From contig JAITOR010000042.1 in NCBI GenBank assembly GCA_031289855.1, positions 1 to 28,379 on the forward strand: a DNA stretch of 28,379 nt, read 5' to 3'. This document shows, piece by piece, positions 17,201 to 25,707 of the stretch. Position 1 is the first letter of the stretch, and each line of letters begins with the position of its first letter. Position numbers and translations under genes: made by a program. Source of the DNA: Rickettsiales bacterium (lineage in GTDB: Bacteria > Pseudomonadota > Alphaproteobacteria > Rickettsiales > UBA1997). Below the pieces are notes generated by a model. It was not told the DNA's origin and searched no databases. It worked only from the letters and a program-made list of their open reading frames with translations.

Positions 17201-17229
17201 ATTATATAATGTATATTTTAAAAAATCAA
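17201..17229 (-). promoter_or_regulatory. Promoter of the outer-membrane barrel gene
   Basis: On the minus strand TTGATT (17224-17229), 17-bp spacer, TATAAT (17201-17206), a near-consensus arrangement. The -10 box ends 7 nt before the ATG at 17193, which predicts a leaderless message; no Shine-Dalgarno fits in between. Confidence 0.6.
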
Positions 17230-17266
17230 AATTTATTTTAATTAAATATATTTTGTATTATTTTTG

Positions 17267-17295
17267 TTGCAAAATTAAATTATTTAGTATATAAT
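17267..17295 (+). promoter_or_regulatory. Promoter of the aldo/keto reductase gene
   Basis: TTGCAA (17267-17272), 17-bp spacer, TATAAT (17290-17295). The following AGGGTAGGAG (17302-17311) is a good ribosome binding site about 10 nt before the ATG at 17321. Confidence 0.6.
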
Positions 17296-17320
17296 CAAAA
17301 AAGGGTAGGAGTGTTTTTTT

Positions 17321-18157
17321 ATGTATAAACTAAATAATGGTGTGGAAATACCAGTGGTGGGGTTTGGTACATGGCAAGTGCCAGATGGAGAATCTGTAAT
17401 TAATTCAGTAAAAAATGCCTTAAGGGTGGGTTATACCCATATTGATACAGCAGCTATTTATGATAACGAAAAAGGTGTTGGGCAAGCAATTAAGGATATT
17501 GAAATTGATAGAAAGAATCTATTTATTACCACAAAACTTTGGAATAGTGATCAAGGTTACGATAGCACTTTAAAAGCATTTGATTTGAGTATGAAAAAAT
17601 TAGGATTGGATTATCTTGATTTGTATTTGATACATTGGCCTTGTGTAAAAAATAAAGATTGGGAACAAAAAAACTATGACACTTGGCGAGCATTTGAAAA
17701 ATTGTATAAGGAAAAACAAATTAGAAGTATTGGTGTGAGCAATTTTTTAGTAAATCATCTTGAAAAATTAATATCAAAGGCTAAAATTATACCAGCAGTA
17801 AATCAGTTAGAATTACATCCAGAACATCAACAGAAAGAAACGGTTGATTTTTGTAAAAAAAATAAAATTTTGTGTGAAGCCTGGAGTCCGTTGATGAGTG
17901 GACGAGATTTAAATAATAAAGTATTAGTTGATTTGGCGGCCAAATATAATAAAAATGTAGGGCAAATATTGATTAAATGGAGTTTACAAAAAGGTTTTTT
18001 ACCTTTGCCAAAATCCGTAACTCCAGAAAGAATTGAAGGAAATATCAAAGTTTTTGATTTTGAATTATCAATTGAAGATGTAAAAACCATTGATAAATTG
18101 GAAAATGGCAATAAAGAAGGATATAGTGGTATGGATCCAAATTTTGTAAAGTTTTAA
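17321..18157 (+). CDS. Aldo/keto reductase
   Basis: 278 residues, full length for short bacterial AKR enzymes. The catalytic tetrad is all present: D42 and Y47 (HIDTAAIYDNE), K72 (TTKLW) and H105 (LIHWP). Conserved IGVSNF and, near the C-terminus, LPKSVTPERIEGN (NADPH 2'-phosphate and adenine binding) complete the pattern. It is a cytosolic NADPH-dependent reductase of carbonyl compounds; the closest known groups (AKR5, 2,5-diketo-gluconate or methylglyoxal reductases) suggest aldehyde detoxification, but the substrate is not readable. It is a single gene with its own promoter and ends 2 bp from the convergent mnmA stop, leaving no room for a terminator between them. Confidence 0.93.
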   Translation: MYKLNNGVEIPVVGFGTWQVPDGESVINSVKNALRVGYTHIDTAAIYDNEKGVGQAIKDIEIDRKNLFITTKLWNSDQGYDSTLKAFDLSMKKLGLDYLDLYLIHWPCVKNKDWEQKNYDTWRAFEKLYKEKQIRSIGVSNFLVNHLEKLISKAKIIPAVNQLELHPEHQQKETVDFCKKNKILCEAWSPLMSGRDLNNKVLVDLAAKYNKNVGQILIKWSLQKGFLPLPKSVTPERIEGNIKVFDFELSIEDVKTIDKLENGNKEGYSGMDPNFVKF

Positions 18158-18159
18158 CA

Positions 18160-19197
18160 TTACCTTATAAAGCCGCTTGCAATCAATCTTTCACCTATAT
18201 ATATTCCACATAATTGACCCTTTGATACATTTCGTGATGGGGAATTTAAAATAATATTTGCTGTATCAGTATAAAATACAACCTTTGCTTCATCAATTTT
18301 TGTTGTGCTTCGCAATTTTACCTCTACATTATATTCCTTTTCCATTTCCATATCTGGTGATAATAAATTTAATGTATCAATAAATACATTCTTTTTAAAT
18401 AAATCGCTCTCATCACCAACATACACGATATTTTCTCTTGGATCAATTTTTATTACAAAAAGTGGCTCTGCCGTTCCACCAATACCAAGCCCCTTTCGTT
18501 GTCCTTGCGTATAATCCGCAATTCCATTGTGTTCACCAAGTTTTTTACCAGTTACAATATGTATAATATCACCTTTTTTTTGCTCTGCATATGTTCGTAA
18601 AATTTCTCGATAATCTTTTCCTCTTGCTAAACACATATCTTGACTCTCTGGTTTATCAGCCACATATAAATTTATGCTTTTTGCAAACTCTCTAATTTCA
18701 CTTTTTAACATATTGCCCAATGGGAATTTTAAATATTGCAAATAATCATATCTAATTTGTCCTATAAAATATGATTGATCTTTATGACAATCTTTGCCCT
18801 TTTCTAACCAATAGATTCCATTGTGTTCGCTCACATTTGCATAATGTCCTGTTGCTAAAAAATCACATTCCAATTTTTCTCGCATTTCAAGAAGTTTTGG
18901 AAATTTAATGTATTTATTACAATTGGCACAAGGATTTGGTGTTTCTCCACCAATATATGCTGATACAAAATATTTTACAACTTTTTCCTCATATTGTTCT
19001 TCGCATTTATAAATATGATGTTTAATTCCAAGTTGTTTTGCAACCTTTGCGGAATCCTCATAATCTGCCGATTCACAAAATTTACCATAATCAAGTGTCA
19101 AACCTTCTACATTATAGCCTTGTTGCAATAATATAGCACAAGTTGTAGAACTATCTACACCGCCCGACATACCAACTAAAATTTTTTGTTTACTCAT
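18160..19197 (-). CDS. mnmA: tRNA-specific 2-thiouridylase MnmA
   Basis: 345 residues. The PP-loop SGGVDSS (11-17) binds ATP for adenylation of U34; the first catalytic cysteine is in NPCANCNKYIKF (C93 by alignment with the usual LCNKEIKF), and the second is in the SQDMC motif. A TGHYA motif and a QGQRKGLGIGG loop are also typical. MnmA thiolates the wobble uridine of tRNAs for Lys, Glu and Gln, with sulfur from a relay or directly from IscS. It lies 64 bp downstream of the LysM/LytM lipoprotein gene on the same strand and may share its transcript. Confidence 0.95.
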   Translation of the reverse strand: MSKQKILVGMSGGVDSSTTCAILLQQGYNVEGLTLDYGKFCESADYEDSAKVAKQLGIKHHIYKCEEQYEEKVVKYFVSAYIGGETPNPCANCNKYIKFPKLLEMREKLECDFLATGHYANVSEHNGIYWLEKGKDCHKDQSYFIGQIRYDYLQYLKFPLGNMLKSEIREFAKSINLYVADKPESQDMCLARGKDYREILRTYAEQKKGDIIHIVTGKKLGEHNGIADYTQGQRKGLGIGGTAEPLFVIKIDPRENIVYVGDESDLFKKNVFIDTLNLLSPDMEMEKEYNVEVKLRSTTKIDEAKVVFYTDTANIILNSPSRNVSKGQLCGIYIGERLIASGFIR

Positions 19198-19261
19198 AAT
19201 GTGGATATTATTGAAGATAATAAAAATTGCAATTTTAATTCATAAAATATCAAAATAACAA

Positions 19262-20260
19262 CTACAAATACTTCATTGGGTCAATTGCTTCTCTACCATT
19301 TCTTAAACTAAAATAAAGTTGCGGACTTGATACATTACCAGTTTGTCCAACCCTACCTATTGTTTGTCCTTTTTTAACTTTATCGCCTTTTGCAACACTT
19401 ATACTATCGCAATGAGCATAGGCGGAAATCCAATTATTATCATGCTTAATCAAAATAATGTTTCCATATCCTCGTAATTCATTACCAACATAAGCAACCA
19501 CACCATCATCAGTGGCTTTAAAACTATCACCCTTATTGGCTGATATATTTATGCCATCGTTGTAAAGTCCATTGTTTTTGCTGCCAAAAGATGATATAAC
19601 TTTACCTTTTAATGGCCAAGAAAATTTATTTTTTTTGTTTTCAATTGCCGCTTCCTTTTTTGGTCTCATTTGTTTTGGCTCATTGTCCTTTTTAACTGCC
19701 GCAACAACATCACCACCTATTCTTAATTTTTGTCCTACAAAAATTTTATATGGTTTTTTAAGGCCATTTAATGTAATCAAATCATTTTGTTTTAAACCAT
19801 GATTTTCAGCAATACTTGATAAAGTGTCCCCCTTTTTTACAATATAAAACCCATCATTACTTTTTACAACTTGTTTTGGTTTTACATTTGCAAGTAATCC
19901 ATTTCCAACCTTTAATCTATCACCAGCCTTTATTATATAAGGCCTTTTCATTTTATTCATATCTATAAGTTTATTTACTGTCATTCCATATTTACGAGAA
20001 ATTATCCATAAACTTTCACCTTCAATAACTATGTGATAACCCTTTTCATCTTCATCAAAGGCTTCTTTTTTAATTATGCTTTCCTTATTATCAGCATTAT
20101 TGTTTCCTCGTAAACTTCTTGCGATTTTACCATCAGGACTTTCAATATAATTGTCGCTATAATCTGTCATTCCTTTACCTTTGTATACAATATCGCTTGG
20201 ACTTTGGACACAACCCGTAAACACAATAATAATCAAAAATAGTGTTTTTTTTATCTGCAT
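19262..20260 (-). CDS. LysM-LytM lipoprotein, NlpD/EnvC-like amidase activator
   Basis: 332 residues. A lipoprotein signal with lipobox FTGC gives lipidation at C17. Two LysM domains follow (about 74-118 and 136-178; YHIVIEGESLWIISRKYG and YIVKKGDTLSSIAENHG), which bind peptidoglycan, then a LytM/M23 domain from about residue 213 (FSWPLKGKVISSFG). The zinc-binding residues of active M23 peptidases are lost: the HxGxD segment reads YNDGIN and the final HxH reads QLYFS, leaving only the AYAH histidine. This is the pattern of NlpD and EnvC, which do not cut but activate cell-separation amidases. No amidase gene is visible here. A Shine-Dalgarno-like AGGGAG lies about 12 nt before the ATG. It is divergent from rplM. 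Confidence 0.85.
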   Translation of the reverse strand: MQIKKTLFLIIIVFTGCVQSPSDIVYKGKGMTDYSDNYIESPDGKIARSLRGNNNADNKESIIKKEAFDEDEKGYHIVIEGESLWIISRKYGMTVNKLIDMNKMKRPYIIKAGDRLKVGNGLLANVKPKQVVKSNDGFYIVKKGDTLSSIAENHGLKQNDLITLNGLKKPYKIFVGQKLRIGGDVVAAVKKDNEPKQMRPKKEAAIENKKNKFSWPLKGKVISSFGSKNNGLYNDGINISANKGDSFKATDDGVVAYVGNELRGYGNIILIKHDNNWISAYAHCDSISVAKGDKVKKGQTIGRVGQTGNVSSPQLYFSLRNGREAIDPMKYL

Positions 20261-20333
20261 AAATTTTTTAATCTCCCTTCTTCATATTAAAAGATAAAAA
20301 ATAATTTTCAAATTAAAATTTTAAATTATTTTA

Positions 20334-20361
20334 TTGACTTATTAAAAAACACTTATATATT
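20334..20361 (+). promoter_or_regulatory. Promoter of the rplM-rpsI operon
   Basis: TTGACT (20334-20339), 16-bp spacer, TATATT (20356-20361). The predicted leader of about 90 nt before rplM contains a comparatively GC-rich patch (about 20396-20416). Ribosomal-protein leaders are often autoregulated, but I see no convincing structure in this one. Confidence 0.5.
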
Positions 20362-20459
20362 TCTCAATAGTCTTAGATAAAAATATTGGTTTTGTTCGCC
20401 TCCCACTTGAATAAATCTGGTAGAATTATTAATTTATTAAAAGATATAAAGAGTTAATT

Positions 20460-20936
20460 ATGAGTAAAAATATTACAAAAACATTTTCGGCATCTCCAAA
20501 AGAGATTGAGAGGAAGTGGTACATTGTGGATGCAACAGATTTAGTTTTAGGAAGAACGGCAGTGATTATTGCTGACTATTTAAGAGGAAAGCATAAGCCA
20601 CTTTTTACACCAAATCAAGATTGTGGTGATTATATAATTGTTATAAATGCTGAAAAAGTATATTTGACAGGTCAAAAAGAAAGATTTAAAAAATATATAC
20701 ATCATACTGATTTTCCTGGTGGATTAAAAGAAATTAATGTTGCAAAAACAAGAGCGGCACATCCTGAAAGAATTATTGAAGAAGCAGTGAAAGATATGAT
20801 AACAAGAAATCCTCTTGGTAGAGAAGTTTTGAGAAAATTATTTGTTTATAAAGGTCCTAATCACAAACATGAGGCACAAAAGCCTATTGTTTTAGATATT
20901 AAAAGTTTAGACCCAAAAAATAGTAAAAGAAATTAA
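20460..20936 (+). CDS. rplM: 50S ribosomal protein L13
   Basis: 158 residues. Conserved features include RKWYIVDATDLVLGRTAVIIA (positions 18-38, interrupted by no indel), LRGKHKP, DYIIVINAEKVYLTG, and the C-terminal DMITRNPLGREVLRKLFVYKGPNHKHEAQKP. L13 binds 23S rRNA early in large-subunit assembly. It is directly followed by rpsI, the common arrangement in bacteria, and the rpsI ribosome binding site overlaps its stop codon. Confidence 0.98.
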   Translation: MSKNITKTFSASPKEIERKWYIVDATDLVLGRTAVIIADYLRGKHKPLFTPNQDCGDYIIVINAEKVYLTGQKERFKKYIHHTDFPGGLKEINVAKTRAAHPERIIEEAVKDMITRNPLGREVLRKLFVYKGPNHKHEAQKPIVLDIKSLDPKNSKRN

Positions 20937-20946
20937 GGAGGATTTT

Positions 20947-21501
20947 ATGGTTGAAAAAAAAACTACTACCACAGCAGTAAAAAAGAGCACTACTACAAAA
21001 AGTGTAGTTAGGGTTGTAAAAAAGGCAGAAAAACCTGTGGAAAAAAAAGTTGAAAAAGAGATAGTAAATATTGTGGCACCAATTAAAAAACCGAAGGTCA
21101 AAAAAATAAACACAAATGGTAGAATTTATGCGACTGGAAAAAGGAAAAATGCTATCGCAAGAGTATGGTTAAGTGAAGGCAAGGGAAAGATTACGGTGAA
21201 CAATAAGCCGGCAAATGAATATTTGCAAAGAGCGATATTGGAAACCATTATCAATCAACCATTTCAAAAAACCAATACAGAAGGTAAATTTGATATCGTA
21301 TGTAGTGTTTTGGGTGGTGGATTAACAGGGCAGGCTGGAGCAATTAAACATGCTATTTCTATCGCTTTACAATTATTGAATCCAGATTTAAGAGATGTGT
21401 TAAAAAAAGCAGGTTTCTTAACGAGAGATTCAAGAGTTGTGGAAAGAAAGAAGGCTGGTTTAAAAAAAGCAAGAAAAGGACAAGTATATCAAAGACGATA
21501 A
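20947..21501 (+). CDS. rpsI: 30S ribosomal protein S9, with a Lys-rich N-terminal extension
   Basis: 184 residues, of which about 57-184 are canonical S9: GRIYATGKRKNAIARVW, GGGLTGQAGAIKHAISIAL, and the C-terminal tail RKKAGLKKARKGQVYQRR that reaches toward the P-site tRNA (usually ending KRR or SKR). The first ~55 residues are an extra low-complexity stretch rich in Lys, Thr and Val. The start is firmly set by AAGGAGG (20935-20941) overlapping the rplM stop, so the extension is probably translated. Extended S9 proteins occur in alphaproteobacteria; this one is long. A strong terminator follows. Confidence 0.97.
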   Translation: MVEKKTTTTAVKKSTTTKSVVRVVKKAEKPVEKKVEKEIVNIVAPIKKPKVKKINTNGRIYATGKRKNAIARVWLSEGKGKITVNNKPANEYLQRAILETIINQPFQKTNTEGKFDIVCSVLGGGLTGQAGAIKHAISIALQLLNPDLRDVLKKAGFLTRDSRVVERKKAGLKKARKGQVYQRR

Positions 21502-21520
21502 TTATTGTATTGTTTATATA

Positions 21521-21552
21521 AAAAAAGGAATTAGTAAAATAATTCCTTTTTT
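21521..21552. terminator. Bidirectional intrinsic terminator between rpsI and leuS
   Basis: A perfect 13-bp stem (21521-21533 with 21540-21552, core GGAATTA/TAATTCC) and a 6-nt loop. The stem ends in A6/T6 runs, so each strand has a U-tract after its hairpin. It lies 20 bp past the rpsI stop and 29 bp past the leuS stop, and can serve both convergent genes. Confidence 0.85.
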
Positions 21553-21580
21553 ATTTTTAACTTTAATCATATTTTTCTAT

Positions 21581-24100
21581 TTATATTACAAAACTTATTA
21601 ACTTATTTGGCACAAATATTATTTTTTTAATCTCTGCTCCATCAATATATTTCTTAACATTTTCATTTTGTCTTGCAAATTCTTCAATTTTCTCCTTATT
21701 TTCATCCTTTGCAACCTTAATTTCACCTCTTATTTTTCCATTAATTTGCACCATCACTATAACTTCACTATCAACGGTAAATTCTTCATCAAAAGTTGGA
21801 TATTTTGCTGTATCAAGTCTTTCATCTTCCTTTAAAAATTCATTTAATTCTTCACAAATATGTGGTGCAAATGGTGCCAGTAATTTAATGAGATTTTTTA
21901 TGGCAAAAAGTTTTTCGCCCTTATATTTTTCTATAGCGTTTGAAAATTCTCTAATTCTTGCAATTGCCCTATTGTATTCTAAATTTTCCATATATTCAGT
22001 AATTTCCTTTATGGCTTTATGATTTTCCACCAATAAACTTCTGTTACCCTCACTTTGTTCTTTGTATTCAGTAACTATTTTCCACACTCTATTTAAATAT
22101 TTCCAACAACTTTCAATACCTGTAATGGTCCATTCAAAATCCTTTGTGGGCGGTGTATCAGATAAAACAAAAAGTCTTGCGGAATCTGCTCCATATTTTT
22201 CAATAAAATCACTTGCTCCAACCACATTATTTTTGCTTTTACTCATTTTTATAATACCAATAGTTTCTAATTCTTTGCCACTGCTTTTACAAAAATATTT
22301 TCCCTCCCTTTCTTCAACATTTTTTGGATATGCCCATAGTTTTGTATCAGGAGTTCTGTAGGCTCTATGTTGCACCATTCCCTGATTTAATAATTTTTTT
22401 GCTGGCTCTCTTATATTTTTATCATAGTAACCTAAATCTGCCATTACTTTTGTAAAAAATCTACAATAAATTAGGTGCATACAGGCATGTTCTATACCGC
22501 CCACATATTGATCCATTGGCATAATTTTGTTTACAAGTTCGGTATTTACTGGATGTTTTTTGTCCAAATCAACAAATCTTAACATATACCAGGACGAATC
22601 CACAAAAGTATCCATAGTATCAGTTTCCCTAACTGCAACCCCTCCACATATGGGGCAAGTACAATGTTTCCAAGTGGGATGTTTATCGAGTGGATTTCCT
22701 TTGCCATCAAATATAACATCTTCTGGTAATTTGATTGGCAAATTTTCAATTTTTTCAGGCACCGCACCACAATGTTCACAATGCACCATAGGAATAGGAC
22801 ATCCCCAATATCTTTGTCTCGAAAGTCCCCAATCTCTTAAACGATAATTTATTTTTCTTGTGCCAATACCCATTTCTTCAATTTTATCAATTGCCTTTGC
22901 TTTTGCCTCTTTTGTGGTAAAACCATTTAAAAAATAAGAGTTAATGGCAATTCCCTCTTCCGTGAATGGAAGTTCCTTATTGGTGCCTAAAGCATTTGTA
23001 ACCACTTCATTTATTGGTAATCCATATTTTTTTGCAAATTCATAATCTCTTTCATCATGAGCGGGACATCCAAAAATTGCTCCAGTTCCGTAATCCATTA
23101 GAATAAAATTTGCTATATATACAGGTAATTCTTGCTCTAGTTTGAATGGGTTTTTCACATAAATACCTGTGGCTATGCCTTTTTTTTCCATAGTTTCAAT
23201 TTCTTCTTCATTGGCACTTCCTTTTTTTGCTTCTGCAATAAAATCAGCAATTTCTTTATTATTCTTTGCTAAATCTTGTGCAATGGGATGATCAATCGAA
23301 ATTCCAAGAAAACTTGCACCAAACAATGTGTCGGGACGAGTTGTATAAACTTTAATTGACTTAGCATTTTTTTTTATTTGTTCTGTAGTGGCAATTTCAA
23401 ATTCCAACATTGCACCTTCACTTTTTCCAATCCAATTTTCCTGCATTATTCTAACTTTTTCTGGCCAACCATCAAGTGTTCCATTTTTGAGATTTTGCAA
23501 CAATTCTTCGGCATAATCAGTGATTTTAAAAAACCATTGCTTTAACAATTTTCGTTCTACAATCGCATCACTTCTCCAACCTCTACCATTTATAACCTGT
23601 TCATTTGCAAGCACAGTTTGATCCACTGGATCCCAATTTACATAACTTTCCTTTTGAAATGCTATTCCTTTTTCATACATTTTTATAAATACTTCCTGTT
23701 GAAATCCGTAATATTCTGGTTCGCAAGTGGCAAATGTTCTTGAAGTGTCAAAAGATAAACCACATGTTAAAAAATCCCCCATTATTCTTGCAAGATTTTG
23801 TTTCGTCCATTCACTGGGATGTATATTATTTTTTATCGCAGCATTTTCCGCAGGAAGCCCAAAAGCATCAGCACCTGTCGGGTGCAAAACATTATAACCT
23901 CTCAATCTTTTATACCTTGCATTCACATCTCCAATAGTAAAATTTCTCAAATGGCCAGCATGCATTTCACCCGATGGATACAAAAACATAGATAAGACAT
24001 AAAATTTTTCTCTTTTATCATCAACTTTAAACTCAAAGGTCTTATTATCAGTCCAAAATTTTTGCCATTTTTTTTCAATATTTTTGTGATTATAGGCCAT
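21581..24100 (-). CDS. leuS: Leucyl-tRNA synthetase
   Basis: 839 residues, class I synthetase of normal length. The HIGH signature is HAGH (47-50, in YPSGEMHAGHLRNF) and KMSKS lies near residue 620 (IIKMSKSKNNVV). Between them is the CP1 editing domain (TTRPDTLFGASFLGIS, with the DYGTGAIFGCPAHDERD motif) that hydrolyses mischarged tRNA(Leu). A zinc-type knuckle (CEHCGAVP ... CTCPICGG) and a C-terminal anticodon-binding domain with VQINGKIRGEI complete it. It charges tRNA(Leu) in the cytoplasm. It lies 85 bp downstream of the virB6-like gene on the same strand. Confidence 0.98.
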   Translation of the reverse strand: MAYNHKNIEKKWQKFWTDNKTFEFKVDDKREKFYVLSMFLYPSGEMHAGHLRNFTIGDVNARYKRLRGYNVLHPTGADAFGLPAENAAIKNNIHPSEWTKQNLARIMGDFLTCGLSFDTSRTFATCEPEYYGFQQEVFIKMYEKGIAFQKESYVNWDPVDQTVLANEQVINGRGWRSDAIVERKLLKQWFFKITDYAEELLQNLKNGTLDGWPEKVRIMQENWIGKSEGAMLEFEIATTEQIKKNAKSIKVYTTRPDTLFGASFLGISIDHPIAQDLAKNNKEIADFIAEAKKGSANEEEIETMEKKGIATGIYVKNPFKLEQELPVYIANFILMDYGTGAIFGCPAHDERDYEFAKKYGLPINEVVTNALGTNKELPFTEEGIAINSYFLNGFTTKEAKAKAIDKIEEMGIGTRKINYRLRDWGLSRQRYWGCPIPMVHCEHCGAVPEKIENLPIKLPEDVIFDGKGNPLDKHPTWKHCTCPICGGVAVRETDTMDTFVDSSWYMLRFVDLDKKHPVNTELVNKIMPMDQYVGGIEHACMHLIYCRFFTKVMADLGYYDKNIREPAKKLLNQGMVQHRAYRTPDTKLWAYPKNVEEREGKYFCKSSGKELETIGIIKMSKSKNNVVGASDFIEKYGADSARLFVLSDTPPTKDFEWTITGIESCWKYLNRVWKIVTEYKEQSEGNRSLLVENHKAIKEITEYMENLEYNRAIARIREFSNAIEKYKGEKLFAIKNLIKLLAPFAPHICEELNEFLKEDERLDTAKYPTFDEEFTVDSEVIVMVQINGKIRGEIKVAKDENKEKIEEFARQNENVKKYIDGAEIKKIIFVPNKLISFVI

Positions 24101-24185
24101 AAAAACAAACCATTATTATATAAGTTAGATAATAATATTATGAATTATAAAAGCAAAATTATTTATTGTATTGTTAAAATTAATT

Positions 24186-25568
24186 TTAATCCGTTTTTGT
24201 TGGTTTTTCTTTTTTTGGTTCATTTCTATCATTTTCATTGTCCAAACCAGTATTTGCGGACCTGTCAGTATCTTTTTCTCTTTGTGTCCCATACTTATTC
24301 GATGCTTTCCATGATTGAAATGAAGTTCTTGCTTTTTGCAATCTGTCTTTCGTTGATTTTGCTCCATAAAAACCAACTTTTCCCGCAATTTGTACACCAG
24401 ATTTAACCCTATTTCTCACATCACTTTTGAAATCAAGAGACTTACCAGAGACTTCACCACCACCTTCAATTATTGCATTCACAATACCTGGAAGTTTATA
24501 CATCAATTGCTGTAAACACCAAATTAGCACAGCAAATGTAATTAAAGTATTGATTGTTTTTGTAAAATCAGTTGTTAATGCTTCTATTACATTTACTAAT
24601 GGACCAATTCCCAACAATGTTCCCAATGTTTTTCCCAATGGAAATTTTGTTCCAGAATTTTTATCAAAGTTAAATATACACAATAAACTTGTATGTTCGC
24701 TACACATGATACTTGGCAATCTTCCGCCTTCACCATGTCCCACAAATTTCACACCATCACCCACACCAAATTTATCTATAACTAATATAAATATAGAGGC
24801 AAATATAATCATAAAAATAAATTGTAAAATATAACCATACATTTGTTTAAACCAAGAAGTAAAGGCATTTTTGTATTTTTCAAATAACATTGTTGGAAAT
24901 ATCAATGGACTTATAAAAACAAGTAAATTTATTGAAAACATGGAGGTTAAAAATATATATAAAATATTCACCGTCAACGCAACTAAAAAGAAGAATATTG
25001 CAACACTCGCTATTACAAAAAGTATTGCCACAGGACTAAAAAATATAGCAGATATTGTAACCATGATAATTCCAGGTAATGGGTCATTCAATGGAGTGTA
25101 TCGCATGTATGTCGCTAATTTACAATCAAGGGTATCAAAAAGCGCTAAATACTCCTTTCCTTTTGGATATACATTGTCACCAAAATAACAGCCATCATAT
25201 TTATCGCTATATTTGTATATGGGAATAGGAACTTTATATTTTTTATTTAAAGATTGATGATAAATTAAATTTTCTCCACATGTTTTATCGGGATTTAAAG
25301 GCATAAAGGCATTAATATTGGAAGGATCAGCAACACAATCACATTGTATTAAATTGTCATTAACATCTTTTACATAGGACGCTTTATCGTCGGTAAGTAT
25401 GTAGCATTGCAAAGTTCTATAATTGGAAATCAATCTGTAAGCAAAACCGCCATCTAAATTTTTTTTAGCAGTAAAACCCATTTCGTTTAAAAAACTTGCG
25501 AAAACTTTGTTGTGAGAAAAAATGAGGAACATCGCAAATATTAAAAATTTTCTTATTTTTACGTTCAT
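24186..25568 (-). CDS. virB6: VirB6/TrbL-like type IV secretion channel protein
   Basis: 460 residues from the ATG at 25568. An in-frame ATG further upstream is excluded because the promoter's -10 box lies inside it. A signal-like N-terminus (ends NKVFA) precedes a ~130-residue soluble part with six or so cysteines (e.g. YILTDDK, CDCVADPS, CGENLIYH, GCYFGDN), then a cluster of membrane segments (GIIMVTISAIFF ... FSINLLVFISPLIFPTMLFEKYKNAFTSWFKQMYGYILQFIF), a further hydrophobic pair with LIWCLQQLMYKLPGIVNAI, and a Lys/Asp-rich cytoplasmic tail of ~85 residues. The LFISPL-MLFEK-W-KQ region and the extended soluble parts resemble Rickettsiales VirB6 paralogues, which form the inner-membrane channel of the T4SS. 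No other vir gene is adjacent, matching the scattered vir loci of that order. Confidence 0.75.
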   Translation of the reverse strand: MNVKIRKFLIFAMFLIFSHNKVFASFLNEMGFTAKKNLDGGFAYRLISNYRTLQCYILTDDKASYVKDVNDNLIQCDCVADPSNINAFMPLNPDKTCGENLIYHQSLNKKYKVPIPIYKYSDKYDGCYFGDNVYPKGKEYLALFDTLDCKLATYMRYTPLNDPLPGIIMVTISAIFFSPVAILFVIASVAIFFFLVALTVNILYIFLTSMFSINLLVFISPLIFPTMLFEKYKNAFTSWFKQMYGYILQFIFMIIFASIFILVIDKFGVGDGVKFVGHGEGGRLPSIMCSEHTSLLCIFNFDKNSGTKFPLGKTLGTLLGIGPLVNVIEALTTDFTKTINTLITFAVLIWCLQQLMYKLPGIVNAIIEGGGEVSGKSLDFKSDVRNRVKSGVQIAGKVGFYGAKSTKDRLQKARTSFQSWKASNKYGTQREKDTDRSANTGLDNENDRNEPKKEKPTKTD

Positions 25569-25592
25569 AATAACAATTAAATATATACCTGT

Positions 25593-25621
25593 ATGATAGC
25601 ACAATAAATAATATTTTGCAA
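25593..25621 (-). promoter_or_regulatory. Promoter of the virB6-like gene
   Basis: On the minus strand TTGCAA (25616-25621), 17-bp spacer, TATCAT (25593-25598). Transcription would start near 25586, 18 nt before the ATG at 25568. This places the longer reading frame's upstream ATG outside the transcript and so decides the start. Confidence 0.5.
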
Positions 25622-25652
25622 ATTTATATAATGATAAATATGCAAAAATAAT

Positions 25653-25681
25653 TTGACAAAATTATCATATCTTGTTAAATA
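25653..25681 (+). promoter_or_regulatory. Promoter of fabZ
   Basis: TTGACA (25653-25658), 17-bp spacer, TAAATA (25676-25681). The -35 box is a perfect match. The expected start near 25688 leaves a 20-nt leader with no clear Shine-Dalgarno before the fabZ ATG (25708). It is divergent to the virB6 promoter 31 bp away. Confidence 0.55.
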
Positions 25682-25707
25682 ATACTTATTAAAATGTTTT
25701 TATAAAT

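Noticed and set aside
19223..19236. 14-bp perfect palindrome before mnmA
   Set aside because: Only A/T apart from a central GC; too likely by chance in this composition and without a U-tract, so not called a terminator or operator.
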